Source: Sinotaia quadrata (lineage: Eukaryota; Mollusca; Gastropoda; Architaenioglossa; Viviparidae). From it: a DNA stretch of 64,000 nt. The stretch spans positions 4,916,001 to 4,980,000 of the forward strand of contig CM054181.1 in NCBI GenBank assembly GCA_028829895.1. The letters are read 5' to 3'. Each line of letters opens with the position of its first letter. Positions within the stretch are counted from its first letter, which is position 1. Under the pieces are notes generated by a model. That model was not told where the DNA came from, did not search any database, and saw only the letters and a list, made by a program, of their open reading frames with translations. The position numbers and the translations under genes are program-made. This document shows, one piece after another, positions 35,196 through 46,989 of the stretch.

Positions 35196-35430
35196 TGATT
35201 GAGATCGTCAGTGTTGTATTGCCAGTAATTGACTAAGATCTTCAGTGTTTTATAGCCAGTAATTGACTGAGATCTTCAGTGTTGTATTGTCAATAAATGA
35301 CTGAGATCTTCAGTGTTGTATTGCCAGTAATTGATTGAGATCGTCAGAGTTGTGTTACCAGTAAATGATTGAGATCTTATATTACCAGTAAATAATATAA
35401 TTGAGATCATCAGTCTTGTAAGTGAAAGAG
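35196..35430. repeat. Degenerate ~34-bp minisatellite, ~6 copies
   Basis: Units contain gagatcttcagtgttgtatt and gccagtaattga, with substitutions and small indels. Confidence 0.85.
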
Positions 35431-35537
35431 TGATGGTGTTAAATACCTAGCAAAGCAATCATTGACCACTGTAATAAATCTCAGTTCTGTGTAAGTGATG
35501 TGTGAATTATGCAGGAATTCGTGAAAGATTACAAATG

Positions 35538-35780
35538 CAAATGTGATAAGGATAATGTAAAATAACAAGTAAAGCATGAGTGGTCACCATTATTACAAAT
35601 GTGATAAGGATAATGTAAAATAACAAGTAAAGCATGAGTGGTCACCATTATTACAAATGTGATAAGGATAATGTAAAATAACAAGTAAAGCATGAGTGGT
35701 CACCATTATTACAAATGTGATAAGGATAATGTAAAATAACAAGTAAAGCATGAGTGGTCACCATTATTACAAATGTGAAA
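35538..35780. repeat. 58-bp minisatellite, ~4 copies
   Basis: Units contain acaaatgtgataaggataat and aaagcatgagtggtcaccat. The copies are nearly identical. Confidence 0.95.
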
Positions 35781-35999
35781 GAGTGGAGTGAAATACTTAG
35801 TGTAACCGTGAGTGATCAATGTGAACGTGTGTGAAAATGGTGATGGAAATTCCAAATACGGCTATAAATTGAAAAACATTCTACTGAGAAAACCCAATGA
35901 TGGTGTGAAAATCAAAGAAAATCTTGAATGTATTCTACTGTCTGTATAGTGCAAGTTACTGTATAAATTAATCAGTAATCTTAAGAGATCAATATAATT

Positions 36000-36430
36000 G
36001 TAAGTGTGAAAGAGATGGAGTGAATAACGTAACAAAACCGTGAATGAACACCATGATTATAAGTGTGAAATAAGTCTTTAAAAATATCATTGATTAAAAA
36101 TGACACTATGACTAAATAAAAATGGTGCAGAATAAATAGAAAAATGCCTTTTGATACCATGACTACGGGAAAGTGGGATGTTAAATGCATAGTAAAAAAA
36201 GTAAATGATCACTATGATTGTGTGAAAGCCACTGTATGAAATAAGTAACAAAAAGTAAATGATCACTATGATTGTGTGAAAGCCAATGTATGAAATAAGT
36301 AACAAAAAGTAAATGATCACTATGATTGTGTGAAAGCCACTCTATGAAATGAGTAACAAAAAGTGAATGACCACCATGATTGTGTATCAAAGTGATGGTG
36401 TGAAATATGCAGCAAAAAAATTAATGATCA
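36000..36430. repeat. 54-bp minisatellite, ~4 good copies plus relics
   Basis: Units contain gtaaatgatcactatgattg and tgaaataagtaacaaaaa. The good copies are at 36186-36430. Diverged relatives extend left to about 36000 and share aacaccatgattataagtgt-like phrases with the 58-bp array. Confidence 0.9.
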
Positions 36431-37640
36431 CCGTGATTTAAAAAGTTAACTCACGCACACATACACAGGGACGTAGTAGAAAATACTATAGGTCACTTAG
36501 GTTTATTTCTAGTTTTCTATTCAAACTGCACATTCTATACATAAACCCCAGATACAACAAATAACTTTGCCATTGGGTCAATGACTTTGCCTTTGAAAAC
36601 AATCTTCATTGCCTACTGTATTTAACAGACGTGTATGCATTTAATTTAGTTGCTTTAAAGTGTGCCCAAACACCATGAAAATTAAAAACGCTTTATACGT
36701 ACGCAACACAACAACAATTTTGCCTTGTGTACGTAAAATGAGTTTTCAATTTTCGTTTTGCACTGGATTCTATTTAAACGCTGAGCAGTCATGCTTTTTG
36801 CAGTGTGAGTTATTCCCCTTGCTCCCGGCAAATCGGATTATTCCTCAGTGTTAGCATGATTCCTATGACAAGTTGGGCAAAATTGTTGCCTAAGCGTACA
36901 CACATAGAGTCATGGTTAGAGTTAATGGCATTTTGACTGAACGTAAACAAAGTGATTATCCCCTTGCAACATAAATATACATATGCAGTTTAAATATTGA
37001 TTCCGTAAAGTTCACGTATTGATCTTTCCACGCGTCTATATTCATTTATTTATAGTAACCGTCGGCAGGGTTTCATTGATGTGATTATTTTGATTTATAT
37101 ATTATTAATAACGTAATATTAATAATCTACGCTTTACACGTTTATTTTTTTTCGGTTTTCACATGGTACTGTTTCAGAACCATGTATTTGTCATTTATTA
37201 TATGCCTTTCACGGTTATCCCACCTTAGGACCCTCCACTGGTATAACAATCCCGGGTATGCAATCACGAGGCTATACTGCACTATGCATAATAAGAGTCA
37301 ATCAGTTTCCAAGACAACAACAATTTATTTCTTCCTTGATGTCGCGATTGGTGTTCAGGTAGTTGTAATGCGACTTCTGCTACCTCCCCCAGGTAAAGCC
37401 TCTGTCTGACAGACAGAATTGTTGATTTATGATATCTGCAAAAACTGGAGCAGAGAGACCTAAAGGTGTTTTATTTTTTCGAGAGTTATAAGGCGAGTAC
37501 TGAATTTGGAAGTAGGCAAGGCCTCTATGTCTATGACGAGATTTATGGAAATTGTGAGTGTGTGCTGTATTGCCCATGTGGGATAGCTTTCATAAATCTA
37601 TGATGATATTTTAGGAATTGCTATCGGTATGTTGGAGTAC
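36431..37640. other. 1.2 kb of unassigned sequence
   Basis: Unique, AT-rich, no array. No exon matching TULP4 or another family was recognised on either strand. Confidence 0.6.
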
Positions 37641-38324
37641 ACGTGTGGGATCGTTAAACAGGTTAAATCGTTAAAGAGGTTTATGGGAGTAATACCGGTG
37701 AGTTTTCTATTCCCAGAGTTAGAAATCTTCAACAAAGTTTCAGAGACTAGTGTTGAGGTGTTTTCCAAAGACGAGTGCTAGAGATTTCTAACGAGATTTC
37801 ACGTACTGATACTGGAATGTCTTTGTGTTTGTCACGACATTTTAGGAACTAGTACTGATACTGGAATGTCTTTGTGTTTGTCAGAAATAGGTCGCGACAT
37901 TTTAGGAACTAGTACTAGAATAAGTGCTTTTGTTTTCCAATGGGGTTCTTTAGAAATATGAGGGGATTTCGGGGATCGGTACTGAAATTCTTTGTGTTTT
38001 CAACTGTGAAACGTTAGAAATCTGTGACATCACTTATCAGGGAACTGTAATGGTGTATTTTTTGTTTCCTGTTTAGGACCAAAAAGAAGTAGAAGATGAA
38101 GAAATAGATGAATAATTAGAAGAGACTGGAGTAGAAGATGAAGAAGTAGAAGAATAAGTTAAATAAGAAGAAAAAAAGAATAGAAGACTTAATAAAGCGT
38201 TTTATCTTTCATAAACTCTAAGCCCTTAGTAATTTCACGTGAAATACACAACGTCCTCTACAAACTAAATAAACTGAAGACAACTAGTAGCATGACGACA
38301 CAAAATGAATCCACAAGTAAAATG
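37641..38324. repeat. Decayed low-copy repeats and a short GAA-rich patch
   Basis: Loose repetition of gtactgatactggaatgtct and tttctaacgagattt-like phrases over 37670-38040. A purine patch (gaagatgaagaa) follows at 38085-38185. No gene. Confidence 0.65.
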
Positions 38325-38442
38325 ACGATAAATAACAAATAACTATATTGACAAAAGAAAAACATAAATAACAAATAACTGTATTGACAAAAGAAAAACA
38401 TAAATAACAAATAACTGTACTGACAAAAGAAAAACATAAATA
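38325..38442. repeat. 36-bp minisatellite, ~3 copies
   Basis: Units contain aataacaaataactgtattg and acaaaagaaaaacata. Confidence 0.93.
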
Positions 38443-38969
38443 TTATTAAGTTCCCATGTACGACTTAACACAGTACTTTCTGCAGTCAAAGTAAGATAGA
38501 CAAAGGGATTTTACTACATTGTGTTCGGTGAAAGCCAAAGTGAGATAATGAAATAATGACTTCCCAAATCTGGTTACTAGTTTGCAATGTTGTCCTATAT
38601 ATTTGTGGTCTGAACATCCGTGATTTATTTTTCACTGTCATGTTGTTAAGGGCGGGGCATGATGCCGAATTTTCTCAATTTATTTTATGGTTAGGATACT
38701 TTTCTCTCTTGATGTAGTAAAACTTGACATTGCTGAGGTGGCCTCTGGAGTTAGGTTTTGTTCGTGTGTGCGGTGAGTGTGATGTGTTCCTGTTTTGGCT
38801 GCTTTGTTTGGTTTGCTTTTGAGGGTGTTTCGGGTGTGTGGGGTGTGTGGAGATTTATCTTTACATCTCAACTCGTCCTGCAATTCTGAGGTCTGGAGTT
38901 GTGGTGAAAGTTAGAAAATTGTTAAAGCCTGTTCTGACAAGACTCTCTCTTTCGTTCTCTCTCGCGCGT

Positions 38970-38971
<2 letters not shown>
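38443..38971. other. Unassigned sequence
   Basis: Unique sequence with GT-rich phrases around 38760-38850. No gene. Confidence 0.6.

Positions 38972-39033
<62 letters not shown>
38972..39033 (+). repeat. (TG)n microsatellite
   Basis: About 60 bp of uninterrupted TG. Confidence 0.97.
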
Positions 39034-39035
<2 letters not shown>

Positions 39036-39229
39036 TGTAGGATTTTAGCTCGGCTGAATTGTTTAGAAAATCTCTGCCCTTTGACGCTTTGTTTCTCGTT
39101 GTAATTGCGCTTTTGGCGATTGTGTCCGATATGATGCGAATAAAATATCTCGTGTCCTTTGAGATTTTGAACTCTGGCGATCGTGTCAAGACAAGTACTA
39201 ATCGATAGTGACAATGCCCTCGCATCTGT

Positions 39230-39562
39230 GGTGCAGAGATATGTAGACGTATGTAGTAAATAATGTTGTGCAGAGATCTGGAGACGTTTGTAGTAAATAA
39301 TATTGTGCAGAGATCTGGAGACGTTTGTAGTAAATAATGTTGTGCAGAGATCTGGAGACGTTTGTAGTAAATAATGTTGTGCAGAGATCTGAAGACGTTT
39401 GTAGTAAATAATGTTGTGCAGAGATCTGGAGACGTTTGTAGTAAATAATATTGTGCAGAGATCTGGAGACGTTTGTAGTAAATAATGTTGTGCAGAGATC
39501 TGGAGACGTTTGTAGTAAATAATGTCGTGCAGAGATCTGGAGACGTATGTAGTAAATAATGT
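39230..39562. repeat. 37-bp minisatellite, 9 copies
   Basis: Units contain gttgtgcagagatctggaga and cgtttgtagtaaataat. The 37-bp period runs through all frames, so the minus strand shows a repeating Ser-Leu-His-Asn/Tyr-Tyr pseudo-protein. Confidence 0.96.
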
Positions 39563-40149
39563 CGCTGATAAGGTGCCATGCTTCTTGGATGTTTCTGGTG
39601 GATTAATATATAAGGTACGTAACTCTTGTTGTAGTTGATGATTTTGAAAACTGATTTAACTAAAAGTAAAGGTGCTCACCCAGTGTACATGATAATTCTA
39701 AGACTACCAAAGGGGAATGAAATAAACACGATATATTTACTCATCATGTCATCTAGGTGTACGTCAACTAAACGGGGAGTGTTGGTGGCTGCTTTTAAAG
39801 CAAACATGTTTATATAGATATAAATAGATTAGCCTAAATGACCGATTTATCAATGGATTAATGCATTTTTATACAGAACTAATTTTCAACTGGAAAAAAT
39901 ATTAAAAGTTCGGTTATTTGGTTTTTTTTTAACTCGGGCAAAGCCTGGTAGAATCTTAATCCGTTCACCGCCCAAAGACCTCCCATCCAGTGTCTTCCAT
40001 AAGCACCACACAAGACGACCTCCTGTTTATCGGACGAGTATTACGTCAACAAATAAAACTGTTTCGGTGGGAAAACATCGTCATAGAGAGCGGGAAAATG
40101 TCAGCCATATATTCTGCGTAAGGACATATATTTACGCAACACAATAAAA
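39563..40149. other. Unassigned sequence
   Basis: Unique sequence. No exon recognised. Confidence 0.6.
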
Positions 40150-40310
40150 CTACCATCGTCTGCCATGTGCGTTTCGGACTGTAAAAAAAGACAAATTTAC
40201 TCAATCATCGTCTGCGGAGACGACTTCAGACTGTAAAATAAAAGGGAATCAAATAAATATGAAATATTTGCTCAACACATCGTCTGCCATGTGCGTTTCA
40301 GACTGTAAAA
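40150..40310. repeat. Degenerate ~60-bp repeat, 3 copies
   Basis: catcgtctgccatgtgcgtt and cagactgtaaaa recur three times at irregular spacing. Confidence 0.8.
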
Positions 40311-40311
40311 A

Positions 40312-40460
40312 ACAGAAGATCATCTCTAACACAGTAATAGTTTAGTAGTGATAGATCTCTAACACAGTGGTAGTTTAGTAATGATAGATCTCTAACACAT
40401 TGGTAGTTTAGTAGTGATAGATCTCTAACACAGTGGTAGTTTAGTAATAGTAGATCTTTA
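40312..40460. repeat. 33-bp minisatellite, ~4.5 copies
   Basis: Units contain tctctaacacagtggtagtt and tagtaatgatag. Confidence 0.93.
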
Positions 40461-40907
40461 ACCACGTCATCATAACTGATGGTCAAAATTTTTAGCACAT
40501 TTAGCATGCGGGTAGTCAATAACCAAGCATCATAGTTGGTGTCAAAATTTCTGACTCATTTAAAAGCAGTGGTAACTGATCAGTACCCACATCAACATAG
40601 ATGTTGATAAAAATTTGATTATATTTAGCACACTAATAGTCGGTCATTAATCAAAGCATTATAGATTGTGGTAAAAATTAAAATACATTTTTTTAACTTA
40701 AAGGAAAGTTATATTTCTGTCAAATTCTTATCAGTAGTATTTCCTACAAGAAAACCACTACATAAATCCCTTTATAGCATTTTCAATGTGGACAAAGACT
40801 TGTAGATTATTATAGGTTAGTTTTTCATCGCAAAATAAGTGTCTGTTTCTTTGAGCTTCTACACGAGATACGACGTCATACCCGAGTAAGGGTGGACTTT
40901 GTTGTCT
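40461..40907. other. Unassigned sequence
   Basis: Contains loose phrases gtcaaaatttttagcacat repeated two or three times (40480-40680). No gene. Confidence 0.6.
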
Positions 40908-41165
40908 GCGCTGCGTAGTTAAGGAAGCTTGTCTTAGTTAGCGATGAAGTGCGTGCTTAGTTAAGTTTTAGTTACGATAGTTACGATGAAGTGTGCTGCG
41001 TAGTTAAGGAAGCTTGTCTTAGTTAGCGATGAAGTGCGTGCTTAGTTAAGTCTTAGTGACGATAGTTACGATGAAGTGTGCTGCGTAGTTAAGGAAGCTT
41101 GTCTTCGCGAGAAGTGTGCTGCGTAGTTAAGGAAGCTTGTCTTCGCGAGAAGTGTGCTGCGAAAC
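40908..41165. repeat. 85-bp tandem repeat with shortened third unit
   Basis: Two full units with tgctgcgtagttaaggaagc and ttagcgatgaagtgcgtgct, then two units shortened to about 44 bp in which cttgtctt is followed by cgcgagaagtg. Confidence 0.92.
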
Positions 41166-41636
41166 GTGCAATATTGAGAGCAATCCTATCACTCATGAAA
41201 TCAAAATTGCCATAAATTACAGAAAAACCAAAGGAATGCTTTACTAATTACCTGATTATAGTGAAAACAAAAGTCCACTGATTCTCAAACACAGAATAAT
41301 GTTTGATTTTCACAAGAAAAATTAAAATTGATGTGACTCCTAACATAATCGCAGAAAAGAATCATCGCCGAGACAAAATATTCCAATTTAAATTTGCTTC
41401 ACGATTTGATGCTAAATGTTTGAGCATTATCAAAATGGTCAGTCGGTAAATTTCTCTTTAAAATATTATATTTCAAACATCGTTAATTATTTGTCGTCGA
41501 GCCAAAGATGAAATTGTAACTTGTGCACGGAAACACTTCATTTCCACTGACTGTGCTAGTTTAATAACTGATCGATCTTTTCTGGTTTAGATATAACAGT
41601 GAGTGCTTGAAAATACTACTAGAACAGCATAGTATA
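41166..41636. other. Unassigned sequence
   Basis: Unique AT-rich sequence. No gene. Confidence 0.6.
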
Positions 41637-41936
41637 TAGTACTGACTGAGTGCCACGGTGTTTGAAAGTAAAACCAGAACTTAGTGTGTAGCACTGAGTG
41701 AGTGTTTGTGTTTGAAAGTAAAACCAGAACATAGTGTGTAGCACTGAGTGAGTGTTTGTGTTTGAAAGTAAAACCAGAACTTAGTGTGTAGCACTGAGTG
41801 AGTGTTTGTGTTTGAAAGTAAAACCAGAACATAGTGTGTAGCACTGAGTGAGTGTTTGTGTTTGAAAGTAAAACCAGAACATAGTGTGTAGCACTGAGTG
41901 AGTGTTTGTGTTTGAAAGTAAAACCAGAACATAGTT
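41637..41936. repeat. 50-bp minisatellite, 6 copies
   Basis: Units contain tttgaaagtaaaaccagaac and gcactgagtgagtgtttgtg. Only one base (catagt/cttagt) varies in the inner copies. Confidence 0.96.
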
Positions 41937-42097
41937 TAAAGGACTTCAAGGGAAAATGAAGAATCAAGGAAAGAGCAGTGAGTGTGCCAAGCAAACCAGA
42001 CCATCGGTGAAGATGTGTGTGGGATGGGTGGGGCGGGGGTTAACAAGCGCATCAGTGCGGAATCAAAAGCAGTGCCGTGGTGGACAATGGGTTAAGT

Positions 42098-42690
42098 AGA
42101 TGTAAGCATAAATAACTAAAACTCCAAGAAGACAAAAATGTCAATGCACATTAGCGGTAAAGGACCGAGACGAACTGAGTGATGTAAGTATAAATAACTA
42201 AAACTCCAAGAAGACAAAACTGTCAATGCACATTAGCGGTAAAGGACCGAGACGAACTGAGTGATGTAAGTATAAATAACTAAAACTCCAAGAAGACAAA
42301 AATGTCAATGCCAATTAGCGGTAAAGGACCGAGACGAACTGAGTGATGTAAGCATAAATAACTAAAACTCCAAGAAGACAAAAATGTCAATGCCAATTAG
42401 CGGTAAAAGACTGAGACGAACTGAGTGATGTAAGCATAAATAACTAAAACCTAAAACTCCAAGAAGACAAAAATGTCAATGCCAATTAGCGGTAAAGGAC
42501 CGAGACGAACTGAGGGATGTAAGCATAAATAACTAAAACTCCAAGAAGACAAAAATGTCAATGCCAATTAGCGGTAAAGGACTGAGACGAACTGAGTGAT
42601 GTAAGCATAAATAACTAAAACCTAAAACTCCAAGAAGACAAAAATGTCAATGCACATTAGCGGTAAAGGACCGAGACGAACTGAGTGATG
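42098..42690. repeat. 82/89-bp minisatellite, ~7 copies
   Basis: Units contain gtaagcataaataactaaaa and ccaattagcggtaaaggacc. Two units carry an extra 7 bp (aacctaa), a short internal duplication, giving 89 bp. Variants gcacatt/gccaatt group in neighbouring units. Confidence 0.96.
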
Positions 42691-43190
42691 CACATTTGAT
42701 GGAATTAGTCCAGCCGACAATACGCCAGACCAGTTTGTTTAATTAGCTCGACGGCTGTGCACTACTAGACGTGTTGCCTTGGTGAAGAGAACACTGCAAT
42801 CAGTCTTAATGCTAAGCTATTGCTAAATCCTCTAGTAATCTTTAATTATTGTATTATTGTAATTAAAGTATTGTTACGTCATTTTCTTCTTCGTCTCCTT
42901 TGTTATGGGCAGCGTGTTGTTGCGTAAATACTAAAGGTTGGTGCATCCACGATGCATTTTCCAAAATCTGAAACTGCAGAAATTATGTAATGGAACACAG
43001 CTGCAAGTACAGCAGCTGCAGAGAAATCTTGCTGAGGTAATCCATTTGACGGGATGTGGTAAATGTGAACATAGCTGCTGGCCGTTCTAGTTATTAATAT
43101 GTCTGTTGATTCAGCATTGTATGTCATTAAACTTGTCTGATTTTTATTAAACATTGAGCAAGTCGACGTGAGTCCAACATCACGATAGTT
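42691..43190. other. Unassigned sequence
   Basis: Unique. A minus-strand open frame (43199-42903, 98 codons) has no family features and is not called. Confidence 0.55.
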
Positions 43191-43535
43191 CAGACTCATT
43201 CAGTCAACCAATTGCTCACAGATCCATGCTCTTTCAGTCAGCCAATTGCTCACGTGCTCATACTTGTTCAGTCAAGCAATTGTTCACACGTTCGTTCTCG
43301 TTCAGTCAACCAATTGCACACCGATTCATACTCAGTCGACCAATCGCTCTTAGGTTCGTACTCAGTCAACCAATTGGTCATAGGTTCGTACTCAGTCAAC
43401 CAATTGGTCATAGGTTCGTACTCAGTCAACCAATTGGTCATAGGTTCGTACTCAGTCAACCAATTGGTCATAGGTTCGTACTCAGTCAACCAATCGCTCA
43501 TAGGTTCGTACTCAGTCAACCAATTGGTCACAAAC
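43191..43535. repeat. 30-bp minisatellite, ~11 copies
   Basis: Units contain aggttcgtactcagtcaacc and aattggtcat. The 30-bp period keeps several frames open on both strands (Ser-Tyr-Ser-Val-Asn-Gln repeats). The left copies are the more diverged. Confidence 0.96.
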
Positions 43536-44939
43536 AAATGAGAAAAATAAATGCTCACGAGTCTAGCTATGCTACAATCAAGATCTCTCCCTGGGGCTGG
43601 CCAGAGATGCAAAAATGAGACTATTTCTAACCTTAGTCACTAGATTTCTAATTGTATTTCACCTTTCGTGCTGTATCACCTTACTGGTCATCTACCTGAG
43701 GTCATCACACCTTAAAACCATCACATACTTTGTTTTGTTTTTAAGGCTTAAAACAAAAGGAGAAGGGCTGAATGGAAAATGGAAAGGTTAGAAGGAAATT
43801 GGAAGAATTAAAATGAAAGTGAAAGATTAAAATGAAATGGTAAGAATTAAAATGAAAGTTAAAACGAAAATGGATGGGTTCAAAGTAAATAGCGAAGTGT
43901 GAATGTTGAAAAAGGGTCGCTTCAAACGGATTGACACACGGTTGAATTTGATATTTAAAAAACGATCAAAATGTCAGAAATTAGCTTAAAATTATCTAAG
44001 ACGACATTCATTAAAAGAGCTATTAAGGAGATGAATACGAGAAACATTAGTTACGACAAAGAATACAAAAAAAGATAAACTGTAACCCTATCTGGACTTG
44101 CATTCTGGAGAAGAAAAAACCCATCTCATTTCTAATATTCATAACAAAGATGATGCCAGTGTCTTCGTCAAGGTCAAAGTTCAATTTGTTAACATAAAAC
44201 GTGGTGCAAATTAATGCTTTGGTTTTAAATTAATAATTAAAAGTACTTTCAGTTTAGCTATCACCATGCAATTAAAAGTTTGTCAGTTAGAGCCAGAGAA
44301 GGAGAAAGTAAAATCACCATCCCACAAAATCAATTCAAGTTGATGAGAAGTGCGCCAACAATCTCCGGGCATCTCTGGTGCTATTTCCGTACAAAGGAAG
44401 TTGGATTCCTAAGCACAACAAGATACGTGTATGAAAAACAAATCCCTACCCAACTCATGATTAGACTGATTTACCGAATGAATAGGTACTCCAACAATTC
44501 TTTTTAACGCATAATTATATTAGGTATGTTTATATTTGGTTTTAAATTATTAATCTTCTATTTAGATGACAATTTTACTTCTATGTGTATGTGCACAGCT
44601 GAATGATGTGCATGCATGATTAAAATAATAAATACACCTGTAGTGACAACAAAACTGATCGTAAATCACATAGAGACTATTTCATGGTTTTAAAGGGAAA
44701 TAAGAAGAAAACGAACATGCAACAACCAGGAAAATAATTAGAAGGCAAAATCGAACATACAGTCACAGGCGGTGCGACGGAGTTTGTGCATGTGTGTGTG
44801 CGTGTGTTTGGTGTATGTAATTTTATTTCTTCTTTGAGTAAAGGCATGCAAGACGTACGCCAGCAGTGTCCGGATTGAGTGGTAAATAACGTACAGTCTT
44901 CACCAACAAAGAGCAAATATTTGCACATTTAAGTATTAC
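43536..44939. other. 1.4 kb of unassigned sequence
   Basis: Mostly unique. A patch of aaaatgaaagttaaaa-like repeats is at 43745-43875 and a short TG stretch is near 44790. No exon recognised. Confidence 0.6.
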
Positions 44940-45151
44940 GTTGGTTTTGTTTGTATTGCATTACTATTGGTTTATTGTGTCTTGCATTGGTATTATGTTG
45001 TTTTGTTTGTATTGCATTACTATTGGTTTATTGTGTCTTGCATTGGTATTATGTTGGTTTTGTTTGTATTGCATTACTATTGGTTTATTGTGTCTTGCAT
45101 TGGTATTATGTTGGTTTTGTTTGTATTGCATTACTATTGGTTTATTGTGTC
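44940..45151. repeat. 57-bp minisatellite, ~3.7 copies
   Basis: Units contain tttgtttgtattgcattact and tattgtgtcttgcattggta. The final partial unit runs straight into dispersed repeat copy B. Confidence 0.95.
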
Positions 45152-45325
45152 TTGTGACCTTGGGCACTTCTTATGGTGTTATTTTGAAAGTGTCTGAGTT
45201 TGAAGTTGAAAGTGTCTGAGTTTGAAGTAAACAACCTGAGGCAAGAATATTCTAGATTTGCTGACCTAATGGAAACCGAGTGAGCAGTTTCCTATTATCC
45301 AATGATTATGATGTATGAAAACGAG
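45152..45325 (+). repeat. Dispersed repeat family, copy B
   Basis: Starts at the tgaccttgggcac block and lacks the first ~85 bp of the family. It continues through gtgtctgagtttgaagtaaac to the tatccaatgattatgatg block. A 23-bp segment (tgaaagtgtctgagtttg and following bases) is duplicated in tandem inside it. Confidence 0.85.
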
Positions 45326-46252
45326 TCATGTTCTATATTTAGTGAGGTTATCGCTTAGGGACTCAGGAAGCTAAGTGAAGTGTGACCTCAATTAGTTGTC
45401 CTAGATTACTCATTAATTTATGGCCAACACAGATTATATTTACTTTCCGAGTAAACAAAGACTATTTCAAGGCAAAAGTACCTACCCATTGTACTACTAA
45501 TTTTTAACAATTTGATGATGATGATTAATTGGTGACTATGATAAGCGACACATAGTGACTATTGTAGGCAAGCGTTCAAATTGAAATTCACATAGATATG
45601 AGTAACAATCCGTCACTAAATTCTCAGAAAAGGTAAAGTTCCCAACTGTGTTGTAAATGGCTACCTAAGGAAACGTCTGCTAACGGCAACGCTTGCTGCT
45701 CGCAGACAGTTTATTCATTAAGACATTCCAGTCACTACTTCTCTGATTGTAACTTCCATTCCCGCCCCCCCCCCCCCCACCTCCTTCCAGTCTTACAGTG
45801 ACCTCCAGCCGGGAAGAAAATATTTCAACTTTAGAGACGTTTCTGGTTCCTGAACGTCAAACCAAGAAAAACCTTCTTAGGATAATGGATGACTACTTCT
45901 GCGAACACGTGCTTAGAACTACAATTGGGAATTTCGTATTTACGAGTGCTGCTGGGAATGAACTGTGTTCATTAAGTGCCGCACAATGGAGATGACTCTT
46001 ATGGATTATAGAAGGTATTCTTACGAATGCTTACACGATGCCTGACAAAATGCACGATCCAAAGTTGTGGGCAAGTGACAGGAAGAGAGAAAACATAGAG
46101 AAAAACGTCAATATACTGTAGTCTAAACTGTCCACATCAGACCTATTGCCCAATGACGTCACTGCAAAATTAGACAAGCACGTTATGACACCGCTTTTCG
46201 AAAATAATAAAACACGAACGGATTTACTACGACCTTGACGCACAGGAATAAA
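45326..46252. other. Unassigned sequence with a C-run
   Basis: Unique apart from about 14 consecutive C at 45766-45779 (G-quadruplex-prone on the minus strand). No exon recognised. Confidence 0.6.
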
Positions 46253-46425
46253 AAAATAATAGAGTGTTTTGTAATTGACGATCATTTAGCCAATCAGAAT
46301 TAATTTAAAATAATAGAGTGTTTTGTAATTGACGATCATTTAGCCAATCAGAATTAATTTAAAATAATAGAGTGTTTTGTAATTGACGATCATTTAGCCA
46401 ATCAGAATTAATTTAAAATAATATG
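46253..46425. repeat. 61-bp tandem repeat, ~3 copies
   Basis: Units contain aataatagagtgttttgtaa and gatcatttagccaatcagaa. The copies are virtually identical. Confidence 0.93.
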
Positions 46426-46775
46426 ACTAAACTAATATGGCAGGATGTTTTATTTCAGGTTTCGCCTTGATGTCTTGTCAAATTGGAATGGGATAGCTAC
46501 GTATTAAGAAAATCCTGTACTTGCTCAAACTGGTATCTCTGTCCAAGAGATCATTTCATGGCCATTTATGCGCATCCATAACCCACAGAATCTATAAGTA
46601 CTGGACTGCAGTAGCATACAGACTACATAAAAGATAATCCAATCAATTACATCAAGAGGGATAGTAAAAGCTACTCATACTCAGGTACTTTCAGCAGGAA
46701 CAGGAGTTCCAAAATAAGAAACAAGCAAGTCAGATTTTAAGATTTTCAAGCGATTCTATTCTCAATTGAATGCCA
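46426..46775. other. Unassigned sequence
   Basis: Unique. No gene. Confidence 0.6.
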
Positions 46776-46858
46776 TGCACCAACACGCACCAACACGCAC
46801 CAATACGCGCCAACACGCACCAACACGCACCAACACGCACCAACACGCACCAACAAAG
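46776..46858. repeat. 10-bp tandem repeat, ~8 copies
   Basis: Unit caccaacacg with one-base variants (caccaatacg, gccaacacg). This is the shortest minisatellite unit in the window apart from the 8-mer at 34774. Confidence 0.95.
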
Positions 46859-46989
46859 TGTGGATAGATCGAAATCTGCGAACACTCAACCAGTGATTAT
46901 TATCGAGGCACTAGAAGTCTTGAGTGCTGTGTGTGAAACGCTTAACTGTCCCCAACTTGCATTAAAATAAATGCAAAGAAAGTGATTTC

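Noticed and set aside
39230..39562. Repetitive 222-codon ORF on the minus strand
   Set aside because: It is created by the 37-bp array plus the TG tract. The peptide cycles through frames and matches no family.
42903..43199. 98-codon minus-strand ORF
   Set aside because: No family similarity that I can recognise, and its upstream end runs into the 30-bp array.
43360..43520. tRNA B-box-like ggttcgtactc
   Set aside because: Only a chance match within the 30-bp repeat. There is no A box or cloverleaf around it.
43191..43535. Repeat-protein-like ORFs (Ser-Tyr-Ser-Val-Asn-Gln-Leu) on both strands
   Set aside because: The 30-bp period keeps three frames open at once. This is an array artefact.
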